Below are positions 45,181 to 52,576 of a DNA stretch of 64,000 nt, piece after piece. The notes beneath the pieces are model-generated. The model was not told the DNA's origin. It was given only the letters and a program-made list of their open reading frames with translations, and searched no databases. The stretch spans positions 62,001 through 126,000 of the forward strand of contig NZ_NNRJ01000052.1 in assembly GCF_002252445.1 (NCBI RefSeq). Direction: 5' to 3'. Each line of letters opens with the position of its first letter. Position 1 is the stretch's first letter. Position numbers and translations under genes: made by a program. The stretch comes from Brucella thiophenivorans. GTDB lineage: Bacteria > Pseudomonadota > Alphaproteobacteria > Rhizobiales > Rhizobiaceae.

Positions 45181-45603
45181 ATGGCCCGAGAAGATCAAAG
45201 CGGCGACTGGGCGGCACGACTTTCGCCCTCCCTTGATCAAGTGGAATCTATCGCGATTGAAGCGCTTGCGCATCTGCCGCAGGATTTTCGCACGCTTTGT
45301 GGCGATATCATCATTCAGATATCCGATTTCCCCGAAGAGCAACTTGTCGAGGATATGGGGCTGGAAACGCCTTTCGATCTGCTCGGCCTGTTTGAAGGTA
45401 CGGGCATTGGTGAGCGGTTCACTTTTCAAACAGGTGAAGGTCCAAACCGCATCACGCTCTTCCGCCGCGCAATTCTCGACTATTGGTCAGAGAATGAAGA
45501 GACACTTGGCGATATCATCACCCATGTTCTCATTCATGAAATTGGCCATCATTTTGGCCTTTCGGATGATGATATGGAAGCTCTGGAAGCACATGCTGAT
45601 TAA
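45181..45603 (+). CDS. Zincin-like metallopeptidase family protein (zincin_1 type)
   Basis: About 140 residues. The zinc motif HEIGHHFGLSDDDM near the C terminus is intact (HExxH plus a downstream Asp), and DFRTLCGDIIIQISDFPEE and ITLFRRAILDYW match the short metallopeptidase family common in Proteobacteria, often next to leuD in Brucellaceae. The target is unknown. It follows leuD by 75 bases, perhaps in one transcript. The ATG at 45181 has no strong ribosome site; a TTG at 45157 is an alternative. Confidence 0.85.
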   Translation: MAREDQSGDWAARLSPSLDQVESIAIEALAHLPQDFRTLCGDIIIQISDFPEEQLVEDMGLETPFDLLGLFEGTGIGERFTFQTGEGPNRITLFRRAILDYWSENEETLGDIITHVLIHEIGHHFGLSDDDMEALEAHAD

Positions 45604-45676
45604 AGCAATACATTATCGCCGTGCTTTATAAATACCCCCATTCTGATCTAAATTGAGACAATTTTGGTCGTTTTTG

Positions 45677-45702
45677 ATACAATCGAATAACAGATATTGT
45701 AT
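45677..45702. promoter_or_regulatory. Inverted repeat upstream of the LysE-family gene
   Basis: ATACAAT and ATTGTAT are perfect 7-base arms separated by 12 bases, about 45 bases before the exporter start. It could be an operator; no linked regulator is present. Confidence 0.35.
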
Positions 45703-45747
45703 GCGGAGAATGCTATAAATCTGCTCAGTTCAAATTGAGTGATGATC

Positions 45748-46389
45748 ATGAGCCTTTCGCCCGCCGCCTATCAGCTTCTTCTTGTTTACACAACCTATGT
45801 GATTGCCGCTGGAAGCCCTGGGCCAAGCAACATGCGCATCATGGGCGTTGCCATGCATCAGGGCCGCAAAGCGGGTTTGATGTTTGCAGCGGGTGTTGTG
45901 ACCAGCTCCATATTTTGGGGCCTGATGGCTGCAACCGGCGTCTCAGCGATCCTAACTCAATATGCACAAGCGCTGATCATCCTTAAGATATTTGGTGGCC
46001 TTTACCTGCTCTATCTCGCATTCAAAGCCGGACGTGCAGCCATAACCTCAGATGAGAAGCTTGCCGCTCGCCCGTTTAATGGCAGTGCAACGCTTGCAGG
46101 CAGCGATCTTTATCGCCGTGGCCTCCTGATGCACCTCTCAAATCCCAAGTCTATTTTGTCATGGATAGCGCTGGTGACGCTCGGTCTAGGTACAGAGTCG
46201 TCGTGGTCCCATATGGCGGCATTTCTTGGGGGCTGTATCATCCTCAGCGTCACGATTTTCTGCGGCTATGCGATTGTGTTTTCTACCGCACCCATGGTGC
46301 GATTATATCGCCGCGCTCGACGCTGGATTGAAGGCGTACTTGCGGCAGTCTTTTGTTTCGCCGGTATCCGCTTACTTCTCTCACGCTAA
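45748..46389 (+). CDS. LysE/RhtB family amino-acid exporter
   Basis: 213 residues, about six helices. AAGSPGPSNMRIMGVAMHQGRKAG is the family signature near the N terminus (quoted: GSPGPSNMRIMGVAMHQGRK), and LMHLSNPKSILSWIALVTLG marks helix 4. It exports amino acids or related compounds across the inner membrane. Starts at 45739 (GTG) and 45742 (ATG) are in frame; the choice is uncertain. The next gene begins 23 bases later, so they may be an operon. Confidence 0.88.
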   Translation: MSLSPAAYQLLLVYTTYVIAAGSPGPSNMRIMGVAMHQGRKAGLMFAAGVVTSSIFWGLMAATGVSAILTQYAQALIILKIFGGLYLLYLAFKAGRAAITSDEKLAARPFNGSATLAGSDLYRRGLLMHLSNPKSILSWIALVTLGLGTESSWSHMAAFLGGCIILSVTIFCGYAIVFSTAPMVRLYRRARRWIEGVLAAVFCFAGIRLLLSR

Positions 46390-46412
46390 ACACATTCGAA
46401 AATGGCATCAAA

Positions 46413-47312
46413 ATGAAACTTTTCAAAGGCCTCTCCGCTTTTCCGCTGACACCTATAGATACCTCGGGCAAACTCATGGAGGGTACGCTTGGCACGATTC
46501 TCACGCGCATTCATGACGCAGGCGTGGATTCAATCGGCCTGCTGGGCAGCACTGGCGGCTATGCATTTCTTACGCGGGAACAGCGTCGACATACGGTTGA
46601 AACCGCTGTGAAATATATCGGTACGAAGACGTCGTTGATTGTGGGTGTTGGTGCATTGCGCACCGATGACGCGCAGGCGCTCGCACGCGACGCCGCAGAT
46701 GCTGGCGCAGATGCGCTGTTGCTTGCACCCGTTTCCTATACGCCGCTCACGCAGGAAGAAGGCTTTGAGCACTTCAAGGCTGTTGCTGAAACGACTGATC
46801 TACCGCTTTGTATCTATAATAATCCCGGCACAACCAGATTTTCCTTCAGTGTTGAACTGATTGCACGGCTTGCTCATGTGAAGAACATCAAGGCGATCAA
46901 AATGCCGCTGCCAGCGGATGAGGATTACGCTAAAGAAATAGCAAAGCTGCGTTCCTTAACACCAGACGACTTCGCTATTGGTTATAGCGGCGATTGGGGT
47001 GCCAAGGACGCATTGCTTGCAGGTGCAGATGCTTTCTACAGTGTCGCTGCGGGCCTTCTTCCAGCTCAAACATTGGCACTGGTCCGTGCCGCCCAAAGCG
47101 GCAATCGCTCAGAAGCCGAGCGCATCAATGAAGCCTTTGAGCCGCTCTGGAGCTTGTTCAAGACTTATGGCAGCTTCCGCGTCATGTATGTGATCGCCGA
47201 TTTGCTCGGCTTGGCAAAGGTTGAGCCACCTAGACCTATATTGCAATTAGGTGAAGAAGCGCAAAGGCAAGTTGAGGCCGCTTTGAATGCACTGGCTGAA
47301 GTGTCTCAATAA
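46413..47312 (+). CDS. Dihydrodipicolinate synthase family (DapA-like) lyase
   Basis: 299 residues. LFKGLSAFPLTPIDTSGKL, GLLGSTGGYAFLTREQRR (the GxxGE-like loop, here GSTGGY), LCIYNNPGTTRF with the catalytic Tyr, and NIKAIKMPLPADEDY with the Schiff-base Lys. The GSTGGYAFLT loop and the lack of the DapA GTTGES motif suggest an aldolase or lyase of another pathway rather than lysine synthesis. It makes or breaks a pyruvate adduct. It sits behind a LysE exporter. Confidence 0.88.
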   Translation: MKLFKGLSAFPLTPIDTSGKLMEGTLGTILTRIHDAGVDSIGLLGSTGGYAFLTREQRRHTVETAVKYIGTKTSLIVGVGALRTDDAQALARDAADAGADALLLAPVSYTPLTQEEGFEHFKAVAETTDLPLCIYNNPGTTRFSFSVELIARLAHVKNIKAIKMPLPADEDYAKEIAKLRSLTPDDFAIGYSGDWGAKDALLAGADAFYSVAAGLLPAQTLALVRAAQSGNRSEAERINEAFEPLWSLFKTYGSFRVMYVIADLLGLAKVEPPRPILQLGEEAQRQVEAALNALAEVSQ

Positions 47313-47319
47313 ATAAAAC

Positions 47320-47344
47320 AAAGGCGCCCGTTTAGGCGCCTTTT
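47320..47344. terminator. Rho-independent terminator (shared with ohr)
   Basis: AAAGGCGCC-CGTTTA-GGCGCCTTTT between the convergent DapA-like and ohr genes. Confidence 0.9.
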
Positions 47345-47355
47345 GCCTATCTGAC

Positions 47356-47778
47356 TTATGCCACGCTCAAGCGGACATCAATATTGCCGCGTGTTGCGTG
47401 CGAATATGGGCAAACGATGTGCGCGGCATTAACCAGTTCTTCCGCCTTGGCCTTATCAACGCCCGGAAGTGTAATTTCCAGAGCCACATCAAGGCCAAAA
47501 CCTGTGCCATCTTCGCGCGGACCAATGCCAACTGTCGCAGTCACTGTGCTGTCAGCCGAAATTGAAACTTTCTCTTTGGCCGCAACGAATTTAAGCGCAC
47601 CAAGAAAGCAGGCCGCATAGCCCGATGCGAAAAGCTGTTCGGGATTTGTGCCCTCGCCGCCCGAACCGCCCAATTCCTTTGGCGTATCGAGGACAACGCT
47701 AAGACGTCCATCAGCGGTCTTGGCGCTGCCAGTACGGCCACCGGTTGCTGTCGACTGGGTCGTGTAAAGAATTGGCAT
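47356..47778 (-). CDS. ohr: Organic hydroperoxide resistance protein Ohr
   Basis: 140 residues, normal. The two redox cysteines are Cys57 in GYAACFLGAL and Cys123 in HIVCPYSHATRGN, as in Ohr rather than OsmC. It reduces organic and fatty-acid hydroperoxides in the cytoplasm using lipoylated proteins. It is divergent from ohrR, the usual arrangement for thiol-based regulation. Confidence 0.95.
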   Translation of the reverse strand: MPILYTTQSTATGGRTGSAKTADGRLSVVLDTPKELGGSGGEGTNPEQLFASGYAACFLGALKFVAAKEKVSISADSTVTATVGIGPREDGTGFGLDVALEITLPGVDKAKAEELVNAAHIVCPYSHATRGNIDVRLSVA

Positions 47779-47837
47779 TGAAACTCTCCATTGGTGATTG
47801 CTAAACTACCGTCCCAATCAGGATTGCAAATTATTAA

Positions 47838-47849
47838 ATTGTGCGCAAT
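47838..47849. promoter_or_regulatory. OhrR operator candidate 1
   Basis: ATTGTGCGCAAT is an inverted repeat in the ohr promoter region, close to known OhrR sites (AATT...AATT type). It lies about 60 bases before ohr. Confidence 0.5.
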
Positions 47850-47891
47850 CTAATTTTGAAAAATCTATTCTCACGATTATGTGATGCACGA

Positions 47892-47908
47892 TTTAATTGC
47901 GCATGTTG
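47892..47908. promoter_or_regulatory. OhrR operator candidate 2
   Basis: TTTAATTGCGCATGTTG shares TTGCGCA and AATT with site 1 and lies 26 bases before ohrR, suggesting autorepression. Confidence 0.4.
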
Positions 47909-47933
47909 TATGATGACAATAGGAAAAGAGATC

Positions 47934-48383
47934 ATGAGCAAAGACACACATCTGCACCTCTCAGACATGGTCTGCTTCGCACTTTATTCGACTGCGAATG
48001 CGCTCACCCGTGCCTATCAGCCTATTCTAGCCAAGCTGGATCTCACCTACCCGCAGTTTCTGGTGATGCTGGTTCTCTGGGAAAAAGACAATCAGACCGT
48101 ATCGGAAATAGGTGGCAAGCTTAATCTTGATTCAGGCACCCTCACCCCGCTTCTAAAGCGCCTTGAAGCGGCAGGTCGCATCGCCCGGCGTCGTGACCCG
48201 CAGGATGAGCGTCAGGTTCGGATTACATTGACCGATGAAGGCAGCATTTTGCGCACACAAGCAGAGAGTATCCCTGAACAGGTTTTTTGCGCTCTGGGAC
48301 GCCCTGTCGATGAATTGCAGGATTTGCGTGAACGGCTGCTCGATATACGCGGCAATCTCACCGAGAGCCTTCCAAACAAATAA
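47934..48383 (+). CDS. ohrR: MarR-type peroxide-sensing repressor OhrR
   Basis: 149 residues from ATG 47934, with AGGAAAAGAG ahead; an in-frame start at 47841 would run through the operators. Cys14 in DMVCFALYSTANALTRAYQP is the reactive Cys of OhrR. The winged helix (VSEIGGKLNLDSGTLTPLLKRL, then RRRDPQDERQVRITLT) binds DNA. Oxidation of Cys14 by organic peroxides releases the ohr promoter. Divergent from ohr. Confidence 0.93.
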   Translation: MSKDTHLHLSDMVCFALYSTANALTRAYQPILAKLDLTYPQFLVMLVLWEKDNQTVSEIGGKLNLDSGTLTPLLKRLEAAGRIARRRDPQDERQVRITLTDEGSILRTQAESIPEQVFCALGRPVDELQDLRERLLDIRGNLTESLPNK

Positions 48384-48410
48384 AAAAGCGCCAGTTTCCC
48401 GGCGCTTTTG
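48384..48410. terminator. Rho-independent terminator (ohrR / asd)
   Basis: AAAAGCGCC and GGCGCTTTT with an 8-base loop, between the convergent ohrR and asd genes. Confidence 0.9.
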
Positions 48411-48431
48411 TCTTTCAAACTGCAAAGATGG

Positions 48432-49466
48432 TTAAGCAGCAAGCGCCTTTGGCGTGATCAGGCCGCGAGCAACCAGCAGTTCTGCGATCTGAATTGTGTT
48501 GAGAGCCGCACCCTTACGCAGATTGTCGGAAACAATCCACATAGCAAGGCCGTTTTCAACGGTAATGTCTTCGCGGATACGGCTAATGAAAGTCGCATCT
48601 TCGCCAGCTGATTCATAAGGCGTGATGTAGCCGCCGTCTTCGTGCTTATCGATAACCTGACAACCCGGCGCTTCACGCAGAATTTCACGGGCTTCTTCGG
48701 CCGAAATCGGGTTTTCGAACTCGATATTGACTGATTCAGAATGACCAATAAACACTGGAACGCGCACAGCAGTCGCCGTGAGCTTGATCTTTGGATCAAG
48801 CATCTTCTTGGTTTCGGCCACCATCTTCCATTCTTCTTTGGTGTAACCATCTTCCATGAAGACATCGATATGCGGGATCACATTGAACGCAATGCGCTTG
48901 GTGAACTTCTGCACTGACACTGGATCAGCGACAAATACCGCGCGTGACTGCTGGAACAGCTCATCCATGCCTTCCTTGCCAGCGCCAGAGACGGACTGGT
49001 AAGTCGAAACGACAACACGCTTGATCTTGGCTGCATCATGCAAAGGCTTGAGCGCCACAACGAGCTGTGCCGTCGAGCAGTTCGGATTGGCGATAATATT
49101 CTTCTTGCGGAAACCTTCAATCGCATCTGGGTTCACTTCTGGAACGATAAGGGGCACGTTCGAGTCATAACGCCACGCGGAAGAATTATCGATAACAACG
49201 CAACCCTGCGCACCGATCTTTGGCGACCATTCCTTGGAAATATTTCCGCCAGCCGACATGAGACAAATGTCGGTATCGGAGAAATCATACTGGTCGAGCG
49301 GCTTAACTTTCAGCGTCTTGTCGCCATAGGATACTTCCGTACCCTGGCTGCGACGCGAAGCAAGAGCCACGACTTCATCAGCCGGAAAGCCACGTTCTTC
49401 AAGGATGTTGAGCATTTCGCGACCGACATTTCCGGTAGCGCCGACGACTGCAATCTTAAAACCCAT
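48432..49466 (-). CDS. asd: Aspartate-semialdehyde dehydrogenase
   Basis: 344 residues, normal. The NADP motif is VGATGNVGREML, the catalytic Cys130 is in ANPNCSTAQLV and the active-site region VPVFIGHSESVNIEFE follows. It reduces aspartyl phosphate to aspartate semialdehyde, the branch-point for lysine (and diaminopimelate for the wall), threonine, methionine and isoleucine. GGAG lies 9 bases before the ATG. An attenuator-like leader precedes it (49497-49694). Confidence 0.97.
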   Translation of the reverse strand: MGFKIAVVGATGNVGREMLNILEERGFPADEVVALASRRSQGTEVSYGDKTLKVKPLDQYDFSDTDICLMSAGGNISKEWSPKIGAQGCVVIDNSSAWRYDSNVPLIVPEVNPDAIEGFRKKNIIANPNCSTAQLVVALKPLHDAAKIKRVVVSTYQSVSGAGKEGMDELFQQSRAVFVADPVSVQKFTKRIAFNVIPHIDVFMEDGYTKEEWKMVAETKKMLDPKIKLTATAVRVPVFIGHSESVNIEFENPISAEEAREILREAPGCQVIDKHEDGGYITPYESAGEDATFISRIREDITVENGLAMWIVSDNLRKGAALNTIQIAELLVARGLITPKALAA

Positions 49467-49496
49467 TTACTTGTCTCCTGTCCTCTCCTCTTCCAT

Positions 49497-49517
49497 AAAA
49501 ACCCGCGACCAGCGGGC
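49497..49517 (-). terminator. Intrinsic terminator in the asd leader (candidate attenuator)
   Basis: On the asd strand GCCCGC-TGGTC-GCGGG is followed directly by TTTTT. It ends 30 bases before the asd start codon and after the Thr/Lys-rich leader frame, so it would stop transcription before asd unless prevented. GGCC repeats just upstream (about 49527-49530 and 49557-49560) offer competing pairings. Confidence 0.7.
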
Positions 49518-49565
49518 CTTTTCCCTGGGCCGGACCCGGGGAGAGAGGGCGAGCAGGCCAAGGGG

Positions 49566-49694
49566 TCAGACCGTTTTGGTGGTCGTTTTAATGCAAGTGG
49601 CCATGGTGGTTTTGGAAACGGACGCCATAGGGATCAAAATGGCGATGAGGCCATTCAGTCCACACAAGCTATGTGATGCGCGACAAGCGTTCAC
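49566..49694 (-). CDS. Candidate asd leader peptide rich in Thr, Lys, Ile and Met
   Basis: A 42-codon frame begins with GTG at 49694, preceded by AAGGAG six bases away, and ends at TGA 49566-49568. Its last 16 residues are SKTTMATCIKTTTKTV: seven Thr, three Lys, one Met and one Ile, all made from aspartate semialdehyde; three more Ile occur earlier (LIAILIPM). A terminator stands between it and asd. This is the plan of a ribosome-controlled attenuator like those before thr, trp or leu operons: shortage of charged tRNA would stall the ribosome and let asd be read. An in-frame ATG at 49628 would give a 20-residue version. Inference from sequence only. Confidence 0.65.
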   Translation of the reverse strand: MNACRASHSLCGLNGLIAILIPMASVSKTTMATCIKTTTKTV

Positions 49695-49718
49695 GGAATT
49701 CTCCTTTTCCGATTGCGC

Positions 49719-49745
49719 TTTTAAGCCCTTTGAAAAAAGAGTCAA
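49719..49745 (-). promoter_or_regulatory. Putative promoter of the asd leader transcript
   Basis: TTGACT (49745-49740) and TTAAAA (49724-49719) with 15 bases between, slightly short. The leader ribosome site begins about 14 bases further on. Confidence 0.4.
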
Positions 49746-50096
49746 TGATTTTGCGATTGAAAGAGCAAGAAACGTGCTCAAAATCATGGAAACCGTGCCG
49801 CTTATTACGCGACGGCTAAAATAGCCAGTCTGCATGGCAGATATGGAATGTGATATTGCGCTATGTGGCCGAGATAGCACGAATACCCAAGTTTTAATTT
49901 TTATTATTGTTTTGCACCTTTACTCAAGCGGCTTTCGCATCTGTGCGCTCATTTTGTAATTATAATTCTGGCTACCTGTCTAGCTGGGTGGAGAAACATG
50001 TGTGGGGAAGGCTTGAGGGCGATTCCAAACAAAAAAAGAGCACTTTTACACCCCATTTAAAGCCATAAAAATAGAAGCAATGGCTCAAAAGAAAGC
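49746..50096. other. Gene-free stretch upstream of the asd promoter
   Basis: About 350 bases with no convincing gene or repeat. Frames here lack ribosome sites, and coding-like composition is absent. The T-rich part at 49890-49930 is unremarkable. Confidence 0.4.
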
Positions 50097-50369
50097 CTAG
50101 GCCGTGTGGACGATTCTTTTTCGGAGCGTGGTATGGATGAAAATAGCACAGGTTTAGGAGCAAAGCCGAAGGTGGAGTGGTTCTCCATCAAGGTTTTGCG
50201 ACGCAAAGCTGGGTTATTTTCACCATATCCCTTCGGGACGTGGTGGATTTTGTCTCTGAATGCGTCGAACAACCCCTGTGGAGAACCACTCCACGGCGGT
50301 CTGTTCTCCTGTTCAGAAACAAAATCCGTCTCACGCCACGCCCGAAAAATAATCGTCCACACGGCCTAG
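50097..50369. mobile_element. MITE-like element with terminal inverted repeats and TA flanks
   Basis: Both ends read inward as CTAGGCCGTGTGGACGATT, and the match extends to about 35 bases with one mismatch and one 1-base gap. A second inverted pair lies inside: GTGGAGTGGTTCTCCA at 50172-50187 and its complement at 50279-50294. The element is bounded by TA on both sides if the repeat starts at GGCC, as expected for TA-targeting transposases (IS630 or the IS427 group of IS5). It has no transposase and no credible gene, so it would be mobilised in trans. Confidence 0.7.
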
Positions 50370-50683
50370 CAGCACGTCCTTTAACAAGGTCAAAGTCTAT
50401 TTAAATATGCTCGCTCTATTTAAGGTGTTGGACTAATTTTTCTTTTGCGTTTTAACTAATGTAGTTGTTTCAAATGACGTGCGTTTTCTCGGTAAGGATT
50501 TTAGATTGAGTAAAATATTTATACAACGAACTGACGGTATCATATTGGAACTTCTCACTGTATTATCGATAATGTTTGTTATTATTAATAATACACCCAA
50601 TTTCTTATTTAACATTCAGAATACAACAGCACAGCTCCTCAGCATGAAAAAATATATTAGGCCGTGTGGGGATGACTGCCGTC
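50370..50683. other. AT-rich gene-free stretch
   Basis: About 310 bases, distinctly AT-rich (for example 50500-50660). Short frames on both strands have no ribosome site or recognisable product. It ends with an isolated copy of the MITE terminus (50658-50669). Confidence 0.4.
50658..50669 (+). repeat. Isolated MITE/IS terminus
   Basis: TAGGCCGTGTGG repeats the first 12 bases of the element's ends, in the same orientation as the left end, including the flanking TA. The match stops there. It may be the remaining end of a second, destroyed copy. Confidence 0.45.
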
Positions 50684-50789
50684 ATTAGAGCGCGTTTCGA
50701 TTTGATTGAATCAGATCGGCGCCTCATCATTTATTTTAACGCGCATCTTATCCGAAAGCCGTTTCACACCTTTCGGGATGCGCTCTAAT
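50684..50789. repeat. Full-length 106-bp palindromic repeat (Bru-RS-like)
   Basis: The ends ATTAGAGCGC and GCGCTCTAAT are perfect inverses. Inside lie TTTCGATTTGATTGAATCAGATCG and the shared core GCGCATC...GATGCGC (50741-50783), read on the minus strand as the CCCGAAAGGTGTGAAACGG version. It is the most complete copy in the window. Confidence 0.8.
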
Positions 50790-51153
50790 CGCCCCTTCAT
50801 GCGGTCAGTGTCGGCAACCTGACATCAAGGCTATCGAGGATAACGCACTCAAGACCTGGCAGACTGATCAAAAACCTAAATAGATGTCAGGCTTTACGCA
50901 CTGCGCTGAATTATTAAGCTCATCAGAATAACGACAGACCGAATGAAGAATACAGATTGATTAGTCCGAATCAGAAAAAAATATTTTTATCATGGTTAAA
51001 CAACGACGCAGCTTTTCGTAGGCGAAAATAACACCCTAATTCAGGATTTCCCGACCTTACATTGCTGTCGTGCGTACAGGCGAAGAAGATCTTCATTTTT
51101 TATTTCTGCATCAAAAATATCGGCGTTCCGAACAATGACATGAAGGAGGAAGC
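50790..51153. other. Upstream region of the 2-hydroxycarboxylate transporter
   Basis: 364 bases without a gene. It ends in a strong ribosome site AAGGAGGAAGC before the ATG at 51154. I could not pick out a convincing promoter. Confidence 0.4.
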
Positions 51154-52485
51154 ATGACTCATTTTGCGCAAATTAAACACCGAACAGACAAAGCGGATTG
51201 GCGCGGTTCTCTGTGGCGTGCACAGCGTACCCACATCGGAATTGTGCCACTCCCAGCCTACGTTCTTATTGTAGTGCTGATCTTTGGCTTTGTATCTATC
51301 GGTAAAGTCCCATCAGATCTGACAATGTCAATCGGCATTCTGTCGATCGGTGGCTTCATCTTCATGGAGTTGGGGAAGCGCTTTCGAATACTTGGACTGA
51401 TGGGTGGTGCCGCTATTATGGCCTTCGTTGTTCCATCTGCTGCCGTGTTTTACGGGTGGATCCCAACATCAGTGGCTCAATCTGTGACGACTTTCAGCAA
51501 ACAGTCCAACTTTCTTTATCTATATATCTCAGCGATCGTTGTCGGCAGTATAATGAGCATGGACCGACAAGTGCTGCTAGCTGGATTTTTAAAGATTTTC
51601 ATACCGGTCACTGCCGGCTCTGTCGTAGCTTCGATTGTCGGCACAATTGTAGGGGTATCTATGGGGTTGCCCCTGACACACACTCTCTTTTTTATCGTCG
51701 CGCCCATTATGGCAGGCGGTTTGGGAGAGGGCGCAATTCCTCTTTCACTTGGATATTCTTTCATTCTAAATCAACCGCAAGACGTGCTCTTTGCCCAGAT
51801 CATTCCCGTTGTTATGCTGGGCAGTTTCACTGCCGTTCTGTTATGCGGACTTCTCAATATGTTGGGCAAATGTTTGCCGCACCTTACCGGTGAAGGAAGG
51901 CTCCAGTCTGAGAAGGACAACGAGAAGTCACATCCAGTCGAAAGTTCAGAAACAGCAGATATAACAGAAATCGCAGCAGCAGGCGTTACGATCGTCAGTC
52001 TATACCTTTTCGGTGTCTTCATCCAGAATTTGACAGACTTTCCAGCACCTATCTGCATGTTGTTTCTGGTTGTTGCCGCCAAGATTGGGCGCTTGTTCGA
52101 TCCCAGCATCGAAAATGGCAGCCGTCATGTTTATAAATTCTTCTCAACTATTGTCACATGGCCGCTGTTGTTTGCGATGGGTGTCGCATTTACACCCTGG
52201 AGAGAATTTGTTGCGGTGTTTACGTTACCCACTGTCGTGACGGTATTCGCTACAGTGTTCTCGCTTATTGCGACCGGCTTCTTCACTGCCAGATTGGTCA
52301 ACATGTATCCAATTGATACTGCAATCGTGACAGGCTGCCATAGTGGTCAAGGTGGCACCGGTGACATCGCCATCCTAACCGCCGCAAATCGTATGACGCT
52401 CATGCCTTTTGCACAAATAGCAACACGTATTGGTGGCGCAGTCACCGTCTCGCTGGCAATTTTTACCATCAAGTATTTCGTATGA
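51154..52485 (+). CDS. 2-hydroxycarboxylate transporter (CitS/MaeP family)
   Basis: 443 residues and about eleven helices. The two re-entrant-loop GGxG motifs of the 2HCT family are present: APIMAGGLGEGAIPLSLGYS and TGCHSGQGGTGDIAIL. Between the halves is a hydrophilic loop of about 35 residues. Members import citrate or malate with Na+ or protons, or exchange them for a fermentation product. No citrate lyase or malic enzyme is adjacent, so the substrate is open. It is flanked by repeats and an IS relic, consistent with acquisition. Confidence 0.92.
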   Translation: MTHFAQIKHRTDKADWRGSLWRAQRTHIGIVPLPAYVLIVVLIFGFVSIGKVPSDLTMSIGILSIGGFIFMELGKRFRILGLMGGAAIMAFVVPSAAVFYGWIPTSVAQSVTTFSKQSNFLYLYISAIVVGSIMSMDRQVLLAGFLKIFIPVTAGSVVASIVGTIVGVSMGLPLTHTLFFIVAPIMAGGLGEGAIPLSLGYSFILNQPQDVLFAQIIPVVMLGSFTAVLLCGLLNMLGKCLPHLTGEGRLQSEKDNEKSHPVESSETADITEIAAAGVTIVSLYLFGVFIQNLTDFPAPICMLFLVVAAKIGRLFDPSIENGSRHVYKFFSTIVTWPLLFAMGVAFTPWREFVAVFTLPTVVTVFATVFSLIATGFFTARLVNMYPIDTAIVTGCHSGQGGTGDIAILTAANRMTLMPFAQIATRIGGAVTVSLAIFTIKYFV

Positions 52486-52576
52486 ATTTGTAAATTTATG
52501 ATCGAACCAGACAACAAGCAATATAGCTTTTTGGTCCGCGCGCTCATCTTCAAAGACGTTATTTAAAAATAGGCGG

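Noticed and set aside
26513-45686. 14-base identity TTTGATACAATCGA near 26513 and 45674
   Set aside because: A shared 14-mer is expected by chance about this often in 64 kb, and the surrounding sequences differ.
49629-49880. Longer frame running into the asd leader peptide from 49880
   Set aside because: The upstream part lacks a ribosome site and crosses the likely promoter; the GTG at 49694 with AAGGAG is a better start.
50106-50369. 87-codon frame spanning the MITE-like element
   Set aside because: It starts and ends inside the inverted repeats, so it is a by-product of palindromic sequence; no similarity to transposases.
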